A stretch of 64,000 nt of DNA from Antedon bifida. Taxonomy: Eukaryota; Echinodermata; Crinoidea; Comatulida; Antedonidae. The stretch is taken from positions 3,474,501-3,538,500 of the forward strand of contig OY727094.1 of assembly GCA_963402885.1 (NCBI GenBank), given 5' to 3'. The translations under genes and the position numbers were made by a program. A model generated the notes under the pieces. That model saw only the letters and a list, made by a program, of their open reading frames with translations, did not search any database and was not told the origin of the DNA. Below are positions 40,101 to 55,100 of the stretch, piece after piece. How positions within the stretch are numbered: the first letter of the stretch is position 1; every line of letters begins with the position of its first letter.

Positions 40101-43100
40101 AAGTATGTATTTAGCGTGTGGATCCATACCCGTAATACTCACTCGAAAAGTTGGAAACATTCGTCTGTGAAAAGAAGATAAATTATTGAATAACTTTCTC
40201 TGGATAAAATTTTGAAACACTTTTTAGTAAATCTTACAAAACTAAAGATAATTTAAAATATAAATTATTGAATGACTTTCTCTACCTAAAATTTAAAACA
40301 CATTAGTAAATCTTACAAAACTAAACATGATTAAAAAGATAAATTATTGAATGAGTTTCCTTGGATAAAACTTGAAACACAATTTAGTAAATCTTACAAA
40401 ACTAAAGATAATTTATAAAATGTTATGTTAAATAATAACAAATACATTTCGCAGTAAACTCAAGCGGTCAAAAAAAGTATTTCTTTACAAGAAGAGATAA
40501 CTTTTTAACTATTGAGCGAAATTCATTTGAATTTGCCAATACCACTGCATTGTGACATACAGTAGAGGTGCATTGTCTTAGCTTGAAGTTAAGAATTAAG
40601 ACTACCAAATATCTCTCAATTGTCTTTATTTTGTTTGATGAAGAACATGATGTTGTGTCTAGGCTACTTTTCATGTTCGCCGTAAGGCCTATTATTTGTT
40701 TGCAATCAGCCACACTCAACACACGATGCTATTATTTCTTTAATTCTTAACAGCTATTCAGATACTAACAAAGATACTATCTGCATATATCCAAATGCTG
40801 AAGGAGCACATTCATTTTTATTATTTTATTTTTAAAATCAATTTCAATTATCAGACTCGCACGAATTTAATTAAAATTTGTCAATCATGCAACATTCATT
40901 TGAATTTTTCGAATATTATTTTAATATTATAAATACATAATATACATTTATGACCTTAAACTAACAAAATACACAACATTTTTCTTGAGGAAAATTAAAT
41001 ATAATTTGTGAATGTGTTATTACATTTTCCTCGCATAAAAACCTCATATTCGTAGAATATAAATCAGTAAAAAATGATTGATTTTTATTGGATGTATCAA
41101 GGTTAACATTGCGGTTTAAAAATTGAAATAAACGTTTATTTATTTCTCATAACTCATCAACGTTGACACGTTATTTAACTTTTAGTGTTACAATTATCGT
41201 TTTGCAGATTTTTACTTCGATAAGAAGGTAATGGAATAAATATTTCTCATAAATAAACGTTTAAAAATGAAAGACGCAAAACTTTGTCACTTTAAATGAT
41301 ACTTAACTTCAATCGCAAGAACCAAATAGGATATACAAAACACATTATTTACTGTCCCCATTAAACGCATCAGAATTGATTTTACGAAGGTAAAAGGATG
41401 TCGGTAAAACGCGTCAGCAAAACACACGTAAAAACGCAAATATTGGTATTAAAACGCTTCAGTCAAACACAGGTAAAAACGCAAATATTGGTATTAAAAC
41501 GCTTCAGTCAAACACAGGTAACAAAAAGCAGAACAAGTCTGAAATTATTGTAGTACATATTATAAAAAGCGTTATTAAACGCGTTACAAACATATGACAT
41601 GTATGATTCGTGTGGACATAAGAATATTCTGGTAAGACCTATGTAAGGATCTGAACCCAATACATTGAGATTGGTAAGCAAGCAATTCAAACACTAAGCT
41701 TCTGTACCACTTGAATAATGCTCCTTGATTCGAAATTTAATTTTTATCTTTCGCTTGAATTGAACCCGAAACGATGATTCGATAAAACATCAAGTAAATG
41801 CGAGCGTTTGTCGAAAGATGTAGCTCTTTTGAAAGTTAAACATAATCAATATCTTTATCAAATTAGATTATAATCAAATCATCAAGTATCGCAAGATTAA
41901 ACAGCCAGTTAAATAAATTCCTGATAAAATATCACAACTAAATAGCAAATGTAAACAATTTCCAAAATCTAGAAAATAATAAATATACATATTGGATGTT
42001 AAGTTTTCTTTTAACGCCAGTACGGTAAATTTTTTTAAGTTATTTTTTAAAATAGTTAAATCTTAAGCTCTGTCTACGCTATCAAACTTTATGTGATACG
42101 TGATGTGATCACTACCATATTTGGGTATATCACTCCATGTTTGGGCACATCACAATTTTTGTAAAACTAGTTTCATAGTGTAGACAGAGCTATGGTAGAT
42201 ATTTTAGAACAATCTATTCACAAAGATATTCATAGATGACGACATTTATGTATTGTGAACAGATTTTTATTCTTTATATTTTATTATTATTTACTGAATC
42301 TTAAACATGTAATTTTAAGTTTTATTATTATTTACATATACAGTAATTGTAAGTTATCAAAAATACAGATTTTCTTGAAAATCGAAAGCACTATCATTTA
42401 TGCTTATTGAATGTATTGCAATTTTCAAATCACTGCAATAAAAATTCAATTTCCGAAAGCATTTGTCCAGTCTATTGGTTTGTTTATTAATATAATTTTA
42501 TCGGTGGTAATTATTATCGGATACGATACGACCACTGAGACTGGAGTAGTACACAACGGTGATTGCTGGCTCTGTTGTTGTTACGTCGTAAATTCATTTT
42601 GTTGGATTACCGTGAAACTGATTGAAGATTTATGAAAATAATATGCCTGGTGAATGAACATTTTATTGACTTCATCTCGGTTACAATATTTTGAAAATTA
42701 TGAAAATGCATGATAAATGGGAATAAAGAATCCATAGAAAGACGTCAAAAAGAGATGTTGATAACTTGCTATGCAAACCATGTCTTAAGATGGGTCTCAG
42801 AGGACCTTGCAATTGCGCCAAAGCGTCTGTTTGCGAATTGCAATATGGCAAAATTAGAAGATAAATTGCGTTTGCCTCGGTTCCGCCTCGCTAGAAAACC
42901 ATCCGAGCATAAAGATGGTTAAAAAATCTATGCGACCACAATAGTCTGCCTCACAGCCTCGTCCAACAAACTATTTTAGTTATAATTTATTTTGATTGTT
43001 ACAGAATTTATTTCTATATATTATATTTTCTAGCAATTTTGATTTTCATTGTTTTTTCAAATGGAGACTGACGTAATTTTGATTAAGATCGCTACAACAT

Positions 43101-46100
43101 TGTAATAATCAATTTTTCATATTGGCGGGAATGTTACTGCGCGTCGTAAATATTTCATCGTCTGATTCAATGAAATTGATATGCATTCCTTACGTTCATC
43201 TCCTCACAACATAGCGTTCTATTTAACACTCGATTATTTTTCAATAACAAAATTAAATAGCATAATCATACAATCTATTATTCATATTTATTTCCCCAAA
43301 TATGAATTCATGTTTGGAATTGTGAATTATTTTATAATAGCATTTTGAGGTGATAATTTTCGAATGTTCTCTAAATAATCATGACACTTTCTGTAGGACT
43401 ATACCGTAGTTAAAAGAAAAACATTTCTTAATGAAGCAGGCGATGTTGATAATGCTTTTGTTTGAGAATCTTCATCATAATTATCAACATTATCAAAAGA
43501 AGTCTGCATTATGTGTTCTATGAGGCAGAAACACACTGTACAAATTTAATGTGTCTTATTACCTTTTACATAAAATTTCTTCGAGAAAAAAAAAACAATG
43601 ACAATTATAATACGAATGTATTATTATTATGGAAGATTGTGGAGACAGAGTTGGCGTTTGAAGTTGCGATGTAGTTGATGTTTTTATCTTCTCTACTTTG
43701 TTTCTGATAATGGTAATTTCATGCCTAATTAGTTAGTCCATTAATGAAGTATATTGTATACTTTGCATATACTAGTGTTATGTTGTTGAGCAACGCTGGT
43801 TTTATATCTCTTTTGGTAATGGCTACGGTATGACTTTAAAGACTTCTGCTAACTAACATAAAATACAGTTTGCTGATCACGCTACTTTGACCCATCTACC
43901 TGGGTAGCCTACATAAAGACAAATTCTAAGTAAATTGGCTAATAATTGTACGCAATATAATACGCACACGCAACTTTTTAAAAAACGCAGGTTTCTGAAA
44001 GGGCAAAAATATTGGAATTATACGCGTACGTAAAATACAACTAATTTTCACTTAGAACGACTAAAATAGAAATCTTCAACTTTCCAAATGCAGAATTTCG
44101 TAATCCTAAAAAATGTAACTGTTTACATGACAGAATGAAAGATTTACTTTATTTATTCATTTAAAATTTGTTCATTTCCATTACAAATAGGCCTACTTTA
44201 CGATGCATGGTACACTTTTATAACCAGTTGTTTTATTATCATTCATTACAATGATCAACAGTTCCTTTAATGATGCGCAGGTGCAGTCAACGTCTGCCTA
44301 TACTTTCATTCTAAGTTACATTGGTTTGATTTACTAATTTTTGTCTGTGATATTAATATTTAACACACGTATAACGATATACAATTTCAATGTTGATCGG
44401 GTTTAACTACTTATACTCCCATACGTATATAAATCGCTGTATTGCTATTTAATGATTCGGAAATCGCGTTCATTGTTTAAGCGCTGACAACTGGAACGCT
44501 GATTGGGTAACAATCGTTGCCCTGTTGTCCGCGTCCAGTTAGCAACGCGATGCACGCGTTACACCATTGGTTGAAATCGATTAAGTATGGGCTTCTATCC
44601 TTTTATAGATCATAATCGTGAGTTATGTATTTCAATTTTAGTTACCCGATATACCTTTAAAGTTCCGAAGCACATGATATGGTAATAAAGTGCACTGCTT
44701 TTCGTTAAGTAGGTCTAGGGTTAGGATTGGTTTTTTTTAACGTTGAGAATCGATGTCATGATTTTGATTAAGGATCCGCGATAATGAACAACGATACAAT
44801 ACTAAATACATTTTACTGGTAATCATACATTCGATACCATTTTTATTTACATATAGTTTCATATAGTGTTTTCTTCGCTTGTTATGTCATCTTCTTGGTT
44901 TCCTACCAACTAAATAGTAATCGTATTTCAATTATTATGTTAGGCATACATATTGTATTATCCGTATTTACTACGGTATATTAACGTTGTTGAATTGTGT
45001 TATAGGCCTAAAAGTATAATATCATGGCGTAAATTTTCATAATGTATTTGACGAAATCAATGATAATAAAACCACACACACACAAAACCAAAGTGCTAAA
45101 CAGAGAAGATCGAGGTGCTAAAGGAGTATTTAAAATTGATGAAGATAATAAGTGGATTAAGATTCAACAAACAAGGTTTGATCGGACTACTGTCAACACG
45201 AGGAGACAAATGAAACACGGATGATTCGATAATATAACACATTAGATTCATCAACAAGTATATACGATCATTATACCTGATAACAAACAGTTACAAATTC
45301 GTTTAAATCAGTTCAAAATAATATCAATCAACAACCTATTGTTTGAACGATCTACAAACAACACAATGCTTTCATAAAGATATAATTTTTATAATTTATA
45401 TTTACTGATGATACAACCGCATTGTTTTAAAGCTGTATGTACACACAAGAGAACATGCCCATGTGTTTGTGTAGTCGATTTACAGGGTGGATGTGCATAC
45501 ACACGATCAATAGTGACCATGTGGAGGCATCGATAGCATAGAGTTTTGCGTGGGAAATATCAAACAATCAATGTGGGTGCTTTATGTCACTGTATGTGAA
45601 TAGACCATATGAGGCCTACCGTGATTGAAACAACCCTTCCGCTTCATTTAATCGTCGTACAATTCAAAGTGGATTACAGAAGATGAAGCAGTTTTATTGT
45701 TTAAATTGATCGATAACTGTTTCAATAAATAGTTCTAAATACCAATTGAACACACGATATTTAAATCTAGGAACCGTACCCTCATTCTCCCTTCTCCTTT
45801 CATGTCGATATACTAGACCTACATGCACAAACGTACGCGTCCTACATTGTATGACGGATTTACGAGTACAGTATAAGTTCGCGTTATTTATACCGCACGT
45901 TCTACGCGCGCGTAAAATATCGGTAAAATAGTTTACAACGCAGCGCATGCGTTTAAATTCTAAATCCGTTTCGTTAAATTAAGAATAGGGCCTACAACAA
46001 AATATAAATACGTCTAGAACGAAAAAAAAAATAGTAAAGGAACCCAGAAGTTAAAAATCAGCTAACTTTATCATAATAATATAAAGTCTAACTTGAAAAT

Positions 46101-49100
46101 AATTGTTTTAATATAATTCCGATCCCAGAAACAGTTCTTATTTAATTACCATTTAAGTTATTGTAAACGTATGCTTCTTTTCTTTCTTGAACTGTTTCTA
46201 AATACATGTTGAATGAAACTAGGATCATATTTTTCCAAAATGTCGTTTGAGAATATTTGGAAATAAACGATTATAAAAAAAAGGTAATCTAAATATAACG
46301 GTAAGTGGTAAGACATATTCCTTGTCCATTATTTTCTCTTATATGATTCACAAAAGGAGATCAAATCGTTGACTAATGCACCATTTACGCTTCTGATTTC
46401 AGAGTTAATGCTTATACTAAATAAGTATGACGATTTCGTCACTGTGTATTAGCTATTTATCACATCCAGACTAGCTAAAGGGTGTGATGTCAGTGAGAAA
46501 TATCACAAAAACCCCATCTACTCCCCAAACAATCAACGTGAAAACAGAGCAGTACATTGGAGTGTTAAGTACATCGCTAGAGTTGACACTTCGACCGTTT
46601 AGACCGACTGTTGACGAGGCGAAACCATCGGGGTGTGTGTTTCAACGGGTTGCCTCGTTTACGCGCACGTCGGGTGTATGGCTAAAACACATTTATTTTT
46701 TTGTTATTCATTGAAGTCAACGTTGACTTTACTAATGCGATAAATATAGTACTGTGGTAACCTACTTGTTTAGGGACTGTATTTTGACGAATGCAGGTGA
46801 CAAATTGATACGGTAATAACAAAAGATTGACACAATGAAATCATTGTTAAGATTACAGAAGAGTGAAAATTCACTCTTTCCTGGTAAGATTGTAAGCTTA
46901 ATTCACTCGATTTATAAGGTAATAATCTTAAATCAGTGCTCAAATAAACATGTAGGCTGATCGTGTGTTTAAAAAAAAATTAACAATATCTAATATGTGC
47001 ATTTGAAACACACGGTATAAATAAATGAATGGCCTCAAATTGAAATAATATACTAATAAAATTATAATTTGCCTTCCTTTATTATGATTATTCATTTTTC
47101 CAATAATATTGCTGGGCATGAGTTTGTACTCAAATCCTTCAGTTAAAAATGTTTACCTAACAGGTCTAATAACAAGTAATGCTCGAATTGTATACGAAGA
47201 TATCACACTTTTTATTAGGTCTGTATCTATTCACATTTATTATAATAATTTATTATGCACAATTCGTATTGTTCTGCATTCAACATTTTTATTGCATACT
47301 TAGGCCTAAATTAATTATTATACACGAACTTACCGAAACGAAATAGTGACATCGAAATTTAATAATAAATAAAAATATAACATCATCTAAATAAAACTAA
47401 TAATTATGAATTATAAAATAGTTTATCCATCTTGTAATTGGTGAGTTACTCGCTAAATTGGATGCGTATGAAATAATAATAACAATAAATAAAAAACGTC
47501 TGTTTAAATTTAGTACAAAATACAGAATTATATTTTATACACAAAAATACACGATAGATAATAATAAAGGCAGATCATTATCGCCTATGAATAAACGAAT
47601 ATGATTATTCTGTTAATACTCGAGTTGAATTGGTTATAGACCTAACGATGCTTTTATGACTTTAGACATTATTTTGTGTCTAGATGAATTTACAATCAAA
47701 TCTCCGCAGACCAATATTTACAACTACATTTTAGATATTAACATTCATATTTTGGTGTAAATAAAACGTTTTTAATGTTTTCGATATTGCGGTCTAAAGC
47801 CTTGTCTACATTATCAAACTTTATGTTATATACAGTATATTATATACAGTATTCGATTAAACATTAAATTTACTTCCTTTTATTAGAAACCCAATTTAAT
47901 ACATAAACTTAAATTCATGTCATGTGTTTTGTTTAATTGAAGAAACCGGGTTCAATTTAAAGAATTCCCAACAATTATTTATATTGTATAGGCCTCTTAT
48001 AATATCGGATTATTCTTTTGTTCAAATTAATTTCGTAAATACTATTTACGAAACTATGATTTGTTTGAACAACCATTGTCTTTTGTTGTTATTTTTAAGT
48101 TATCTTTTTGTTTTCATTTTGTTTAATTACGTAATATTTTATTTTATTGAGTTTTACTTGACCATTTTACATCGTGTGAACGCAATCGATTCAAAAGGTG
48201 AATGGTCAACAAAATAAGCAGCAACTTAATTCTGGACAATCTTCTTATAAATGAGATTCTCAATCTGGATGTAGACATTATCAACGGTGTTCTTATATTG
48301 GTAGTATTTACAATAATTCGATATGAATAACGCACATTTTGTGTAAATTGTCGCCGAGATTTTGGCAACGTCGCCAAACAGTCGCCTGAAACATTCGTGT
48401 TAACACCTCACTTCGAAATCGAGAGAGCTTTTCATATTGTAACAAATCGAACCGACTTTGGTTTAGAGTATGAAGAGAATTACATCAACCAACGCAAGGC
48501 ATCTGTTTTCTAAAATAATAATCATATCCGTTTTCCTCTAATTCAAAGTAAATTATATGTGTCGATTGGATGTTTTATGATGTGTAACTCGCGTGTGACA
48601 CGCGTGTAAATCGAGAGAGCTTTTCATATTGTAACAAATTGAAGAGACTTTGGTTTAAAGTATGAAGAGAATTACACCAACCAATGTATGGCATCTGTTT
48701 TCTAAAATAATAATCATATCCGTTTTCTTCTAATTCAAAGTAAATTATATGTGTCGATGGGATGTTTTATGATGTGTAACTCGCGTGTGACACGCGTGTA
48801 ACATTCGTGTAATATTCAAAAAGTATATATACCACATGTGTTATTAAGATTTGTCGAAAAGTATGGTACTTACCGTATACTTCGTTAACAGCTATATATC
48901 GTTTTATTTATATCGTTTATTTTTATACGGTAATACATTAACGATTATAATAAATAATAATTATATTATAATAAATAATATTTCGTTATTTATAAGTAGG
49001 ACTGTGTAGGATTATTATTAATATAGGCTAATTCTCATACATACAATTATTATCATTAATATTATCATTAATTATTTTCATTAATAAACATGAACTAAAA

Positions 49101-52100
49101 TAATATTTCATCGTGGTGATTTGAAATGTGTATTTGATCGACGAAGTCCGCAAATGGCATTTTAATAAGACGGAATTCAGGAGAGACTCGCGCGCGTACA
49201 GCGATATCAATTATTCAATAAGACAATGGAATATTCGACAATTTATAATTGAATAAAAATATAAAATAATCATATACAAATATTATAATTAGCATTATGC
49301 GATGTATCATGTTGTTTTCTATTTAATCCTTCTATTGTTGTCTTAAACATTAAACATTTTTTAAATGTTCTTTCTTTTTAAAATGTTATTTGAGGCATTT
49401 CAACCCACAATGCTTTTTGTTTGTATTGGAGTCTTTTGGCTCTTATTTCATTGTTAGAAAAACTGGTCTGGTCTAGTAAACGTTTATTTTCTTTCTTTCA
49501 ATCAATAACAATAAAACAAATGAATAAGGTATTAAAAAAGAAAGTATTAAAAAGAATAAGGTATTAAAAAGAAACCATTGTGTTTTATTGTATTATTTGT
49601 CTTGTATATTTATTTTGATTTTGACCAAATAACCAAATAAAATAAATGAATGAATGAAATGATAACAAATCAATTGATAGTAAGTTCGTTTATTAAGTAA
49701 AGATAGGTCTCAGAATTACTTGCTATAAATTAGTTAATTATTGATGTGTAATATTAAAAAATAAAGTTGATAGACAAACCAAATTAAATTATGAATATTG
49801 GACATTTTTATTTTATTTATGACAAGTTTTGTCTAAGTAAACAACGTATTGGTCTACATCCGAAGTCAATTGAGTGTTACATTAAATAAGAATCACAACA
49901 TCCCAATAATGTTTACTTACAAAATCATTTCAAAATATTCGTTCAGCTGATTGAAAATTAGTCGTCATATCTTGTAATAGTTAACTGTTAGCTGCCGTCG
50001 GCTGTTAAAATACGCGCCAATAATGTAATAAGCGACATAAGTAAATATCGTCTGCGCGCAATGAGGACAAAGTGTACAGCGCGCCTTAATAGTGTTGAGT
50101 ACATCAAGTTAATTTATCATTGAGAATTAATGCTTTAAACGATCGGACCCACTTCCTAATCTGATTAATACAATGTAGCAAAACATTTTACAGCGTAGGC
50201 CTACTTGTCCCCAAGCTGATAATAATATTAGCGATTTACACTACCGCGCAAATTGGTAGTTCCTAAGTGGAACCCGCAACGTTTGATCGAATTTGTAAAC
50301 GAAACATTGAAATACTAACAGGATTATTGAGTATTAATATGAACATCGCTGCGCCGTACAAGCAAACAATTGGCGAAATATTACACGATAAAATGGCGGG
50401 AAATAATGTTGTAGAAGACCGTAGATAAACATTGCGATTCTCAAATGTTCTGACTTGTTCGCTTAAACCAACTTTTATTTACCCCAGGCACCACGTGGTT
50501 ATTACGATTGACATTTCTATAAATAATATAGTATTAATGGCCACACAGCCAACGGCTTGGTCCGAAAGCGATTTATTGAATCACAAATGTGAAAGATTTG
50601 GCGCGGATTTGAACGATTTGGCGCGGATCTGAACGATTTGGCGCGAATGTGAAAGAATCGGTACGATATTTGAGAAATGTGTCACTATCATCACAGATAC
50701 CGTGTTGCCATCAACGAACAACAAGATAATAATTCGAAGCAATGGTGATGAATTTCTAAGAGGAATTTTATCGTTTAAATTATAATAATGCATAGTTCAA
50801 TATTTCTCACATATACCATCGGATTAAATTATCAACTTGCTCTTCCACCATAAGCTGATACGTAATGGTCTGTAGCTACCAGTCATATAATTAGTTATAT
50901 AATACGAGTAGCAACAATTTAATATGTCATTTACATAAATTCGTTTCGTATTCGTTTATGCAAAAAAACTGAGCCAAAATATTACTACGTTATATTGTTA
51001 TATAAAATGTATATACCCTCCTGTTATTGGCGAATTTATTTTGCTGTTGGTTGGGTTTGGAAATAAAATAAATAAATAAATAAATTATATAAACAATATA
51101 TTTAAATACAAAATTGTGCATGTAATACTATACGTAAATATGATATAATATTCGAAAGAAAAATCTGTATTTTAGGCCTAGCTAAATTTGTCATAGACCT
51201 TCTTCAAAAGAGTGAGATTTCAATCTAACGCATCAAGAAGATGATATTTCAATCTAATTACGTATCGAGTAAAACTGAGATTTAAATCTAACGTATCAAG
51301 AAAGACTGAAATTTCAATCAAGAACTAAAACTAAAGAAAGGCTGAGATTGAAGCGCATAAAAAAAGACTGGAAATTCAGTCTTACAGATCAAGAAAGACT
51401 GGGATTTCAATCTTACGGATCAAAAGAAATTGAGATTTCAATCTTGTTTATATGGTGTTCATCACCCTCTTATATTGAGGCATAATAACTTAAAAGTGGG
51501 GTAATCACAAACAGAATATGGATGTAGAGAGTACAAAATATCGATTTTTATTAATTCCAAAACTTTAAGGAAATTATATTTTGATACCAATTAATCCATT
51601 TGTGGAGCAACTATGTTTCTCCTATTGAAGACTAAAGCTCCATATATGGACATGATGATGTCATATCACTACCATATTTGTGCATATCACTACCATATTT
51701 GGGCAAAACACACCTTTTTTATCAAACTAGTTTGATAGTGTAGACAGAGCTTAAGACACAAACACGAGAGAAAAGTCACGCGTACGCTTTTGTTACATTT
51801 TAGAACGTTTTTGTTATTATTTTACAACTATTGTTAACAACTCAACGGGGGTGGTTTTTGGACGGAAAAGAAATCTTACAAAGAAAACATAAACAAAAGT
51901 ACCAGGTGAATTTAGACGTTTTATGTGTCGAAATTAAATACGATTTGTTCGACCTTTCGTCGAGCATTTCAAAAGGAGCACATGCAATAAATTATATGAA
52001 AACAATACAAACCCAGCTGAGCAGAGATTGTGGTATTGAAGAAGAAAAGAAAGGAAATTCAATTAAAATAAATCAAATGTTGTAATCGATATTCGTATCT

Positions 52101-55100
52101 TTTAACAACATTTTATTATCGTTATATTGAGAAGTATCGTAAAGTGACCAAGTCATGAATTAATAATGTATTTATGGTGAGCAACTAAACAAATTTGATA
52201 CGAATGTATGCTATGATTTTAATTCGAATGTAGTAATGGTTCATCTGTATACCCAGAGTGAAATTACTAATAATTAACTAACATTAATAATTGCAATTTT
52301 TATTCAAGTTTATTCAAAAAATAATCACAACTGGCAGTAGTGAAACTGAATTACATGTGATGTACAATTAATAAAATATTTAAAAAGGTGAATATAGATA
52401 AAAACATTTAAAATTAGGCCTACAAGTGGAAAACACCAAAATACATAAGAAAAAAGTTAATATAATTTCACTCTTCCTGGTATAGGCCTACCTGATTTGA
52501 TAGTACCGGGTTGAACAGATCGTTTGTGTTGTAAAGAAACCGACAATAAATTGATAAAACCATAATATAATTTTTGAAAAATTAAGAGGTATAATGAAAG
52601 GTATAGCAGGACAATTAACAGAGGAAAATAAATAACTGAAATCAAAAGATACAATAGAAATCTTTGTAACGAAACTAGGTATAAAGCCCTATAAAGCCAC
52701 CGAATAAAACACGTCAATCAAAATAAGGGAAAAATATGGATCTTTTGGGTGAAAAGGGTTGTGTTTTTGTTTTGGCGCCGACAAGTCTGCGTAAAACCCC
52801 AGTTTATTAGCCAAGAAAACAAGAGTTAACAGAGTAGTGTAACCCAAGGCATACGTTCTGTTAAAGCTGTTCTAGTGCTATAGTAAAACGATATAATATA
52901 GACGTAGTAGAAATACTTACGCTATTGTACGAGTCATGCTAATCGCTATAAAAACTAACTTAAGTAAATGATCATAAGATAGGTTGTTAGGTGAATTGAA
53001 ATCACCACCTTAAGCGCTGAAACTTAGTTATTGTTAAGCACTGTATAAATACTATCATCGATGAATAGAGCAAACATAAGTGGTAACGATATTAAAAGCT
53101 TTATTCCCGTTACTATTCAATGGCTAAGTTGACTACAGGCGTATTTGAGATCACTGACGCCCCCTACACAAAGCCAATCCAGCCCTGATAGACTCAAGTT
53201 GGTGACTCCGGGCTAATTGTACAAAACGTGTAAGGAATAATGTTATTTCAACAAAATTACACTAATATGAAAATGAATAGAATGGTACAGTTTGGCTATT
53301 TTATTAAGAAGTGTGATACTAGGTTGTTATTTGTAACAATGGGTTACTTTGTTTATACAGGGTCTGGGCTAGGACGGTTGATACCACTACACAGATGACT
53401 TCGACAGATCGTGTTGCGCATTTTAAGCTCATTTAAGACGTTAAATTTCATAGTGACTTTGAGAAGGCGTGACAGCCATTCATATTCTTCTGCTTAGCTG
53501 ATTTTTACCTGAAATTTGAGATGACCAGGTTTGAATCTGGTCATAATTACCCGAGATATTTAACAGCCTGGCTGTATATAAGTGTTTATACCTCACACTC
53601 TTTCGACACTCACTTCTCACATTTTACGCTTATCCTTTAACTAACTTCTAAGTTTTTTTTTAAAGAAAAACTAAACGACACGCGCGTACTGTTCGAAGTT
53701 GGAAAATGATCTGGTTATTTTACACTTAATATCTTTATAAATGGCATTTTTTTACAATGTGTAATTATACGCCTGCCAAAATCTGTCTAAAATAATAAAA
53801 CACTAAGTATCCGTTTTAACCTATACCTATGTATCATAACACATAATATGCTCTCCTAGAATCGACTAATCTTTCCTACAACGAAAACTATAAGGTATAT
53901 TCATATAGTATAATGCAAGTACATAGGTGACAATACCCTGAACATACGGGTTTATTTTATACTAGTGACGTAAGGAAGAAGGGGGGTGTTCAAGTATCCC
54001 CTCACCCTCTATCCACTTCCAATTCAAACGTTAACCCAATTCACACTGTTCACACACAACGTCATTTCGATTGGTGAATCCAAACATAAAATCATTGCCA
54101 CAAATTGCGACCAACGATACCTCTCAACCCACTTCCCAAATCTATATAGTCCATTAAACCCACCATGTATACTTTAAATTTCTATAAAACAGGCTGCTAC
54201 AAAATAATGAACAATTTTCAACATTTAATGACGTGATAGATAGACATACACAGCTATAACACGCATTATATATACATTACATATAATATAAATCATTTCA
54301 AACCTCAAAATTAATATAAAAAATTGTTTAAGGTTAACGAAAGGTGAACGAACCATTGGAAAATGTTGCTAACTTACAAAATATTATCTGACAATAAAAA
54401 ATGTGTTTTATATACGCGATAACATCGTTTAGTGTTGTTTGCATTCTGTTCAATCATAGTAACGTTCTAGGCATACGAATAATTGTATACAGTATATTAA
54501 TCATATATAAACATATTAATTATTATGTTTTGTAATTGATAATATAACATAGGACATCACGGTGCAGAACACAAATGTGTTTTGTCTTGTGGTCCTGTTT
54601 TAATCAAAATCTATATTTCTATTTTGTGAATTCCAGTTTGATGTTGTTATGAAAATCATTAATTTTATTTAATATTATTTTAATTAAATTTAATTAAAAC
54701 ATTCAATTTACGTTGACGAATTTTGTTTCAATAAATTTTACATGAACTAAAAAAAATTAAGCTGAAAAATTAAAAAATTAAGACAAAATTAAGCTGTGTT
54801 GAGTTAACCAGCCAAGATCGTGTAAAATTTAAGTTTAACATAATTATTTAAATATATTTATTGGATTATCAAAAAGAAATCCTTAACGAAATAATAAGAT
54901 GGAAATATATTTTTTTTATTTCATTATCAATAATACTTTTATAGGGCTTAAATAAATATATATATATATATATATAAATTGAGATTACGTAGAACAGAAT
55001 AATTAAGTCAAAGAATAACACATAATACACTATTTTTTAAAAATCATAACTGTAATTATAATATAAACAATAAATAAATTATCTTACCTTCCAGCTTTCG

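Larger units (their letters stand above)
40165..55087 (-). other. tbx6/16 intron 2, 14.9 kb
   Basis: The largest intron. It contains MITE copies 7, 8 and 10, minisatellites at 41403-41520 and 51205-51450, a 192-bp duplication at 48391-48810, a CpG-richer segment with E2F-like sites (49980-50660) and retroposon-like tails. Frames at 42710-42922, 45042-45224, 46484-46714 and 51831-52085 show no recognised domain. Introns of this size in developmental genes often hold enhancers; I cannot place one. Confidence 0.7.

Noticed and set aside
42710-42922. A 70-codon plus-strand frame rich in charged residues in T-box intron 2
   Set aside because: No recognised family, no splice partners, and short enough to arise by chance in 64 kb.
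46484-46714. A 76-codon frame with moderate G+C in T-box intron 2
   Set aside because: No domain or conserved motif could be recognised and no splice evidence was found.
51831-52085. An 84-codon plus-strand frame with charged, gene-like composition
   Set aside because: No recognised domain or flanking exon; it lies beside a MITE in an intron. Kept only as a note.
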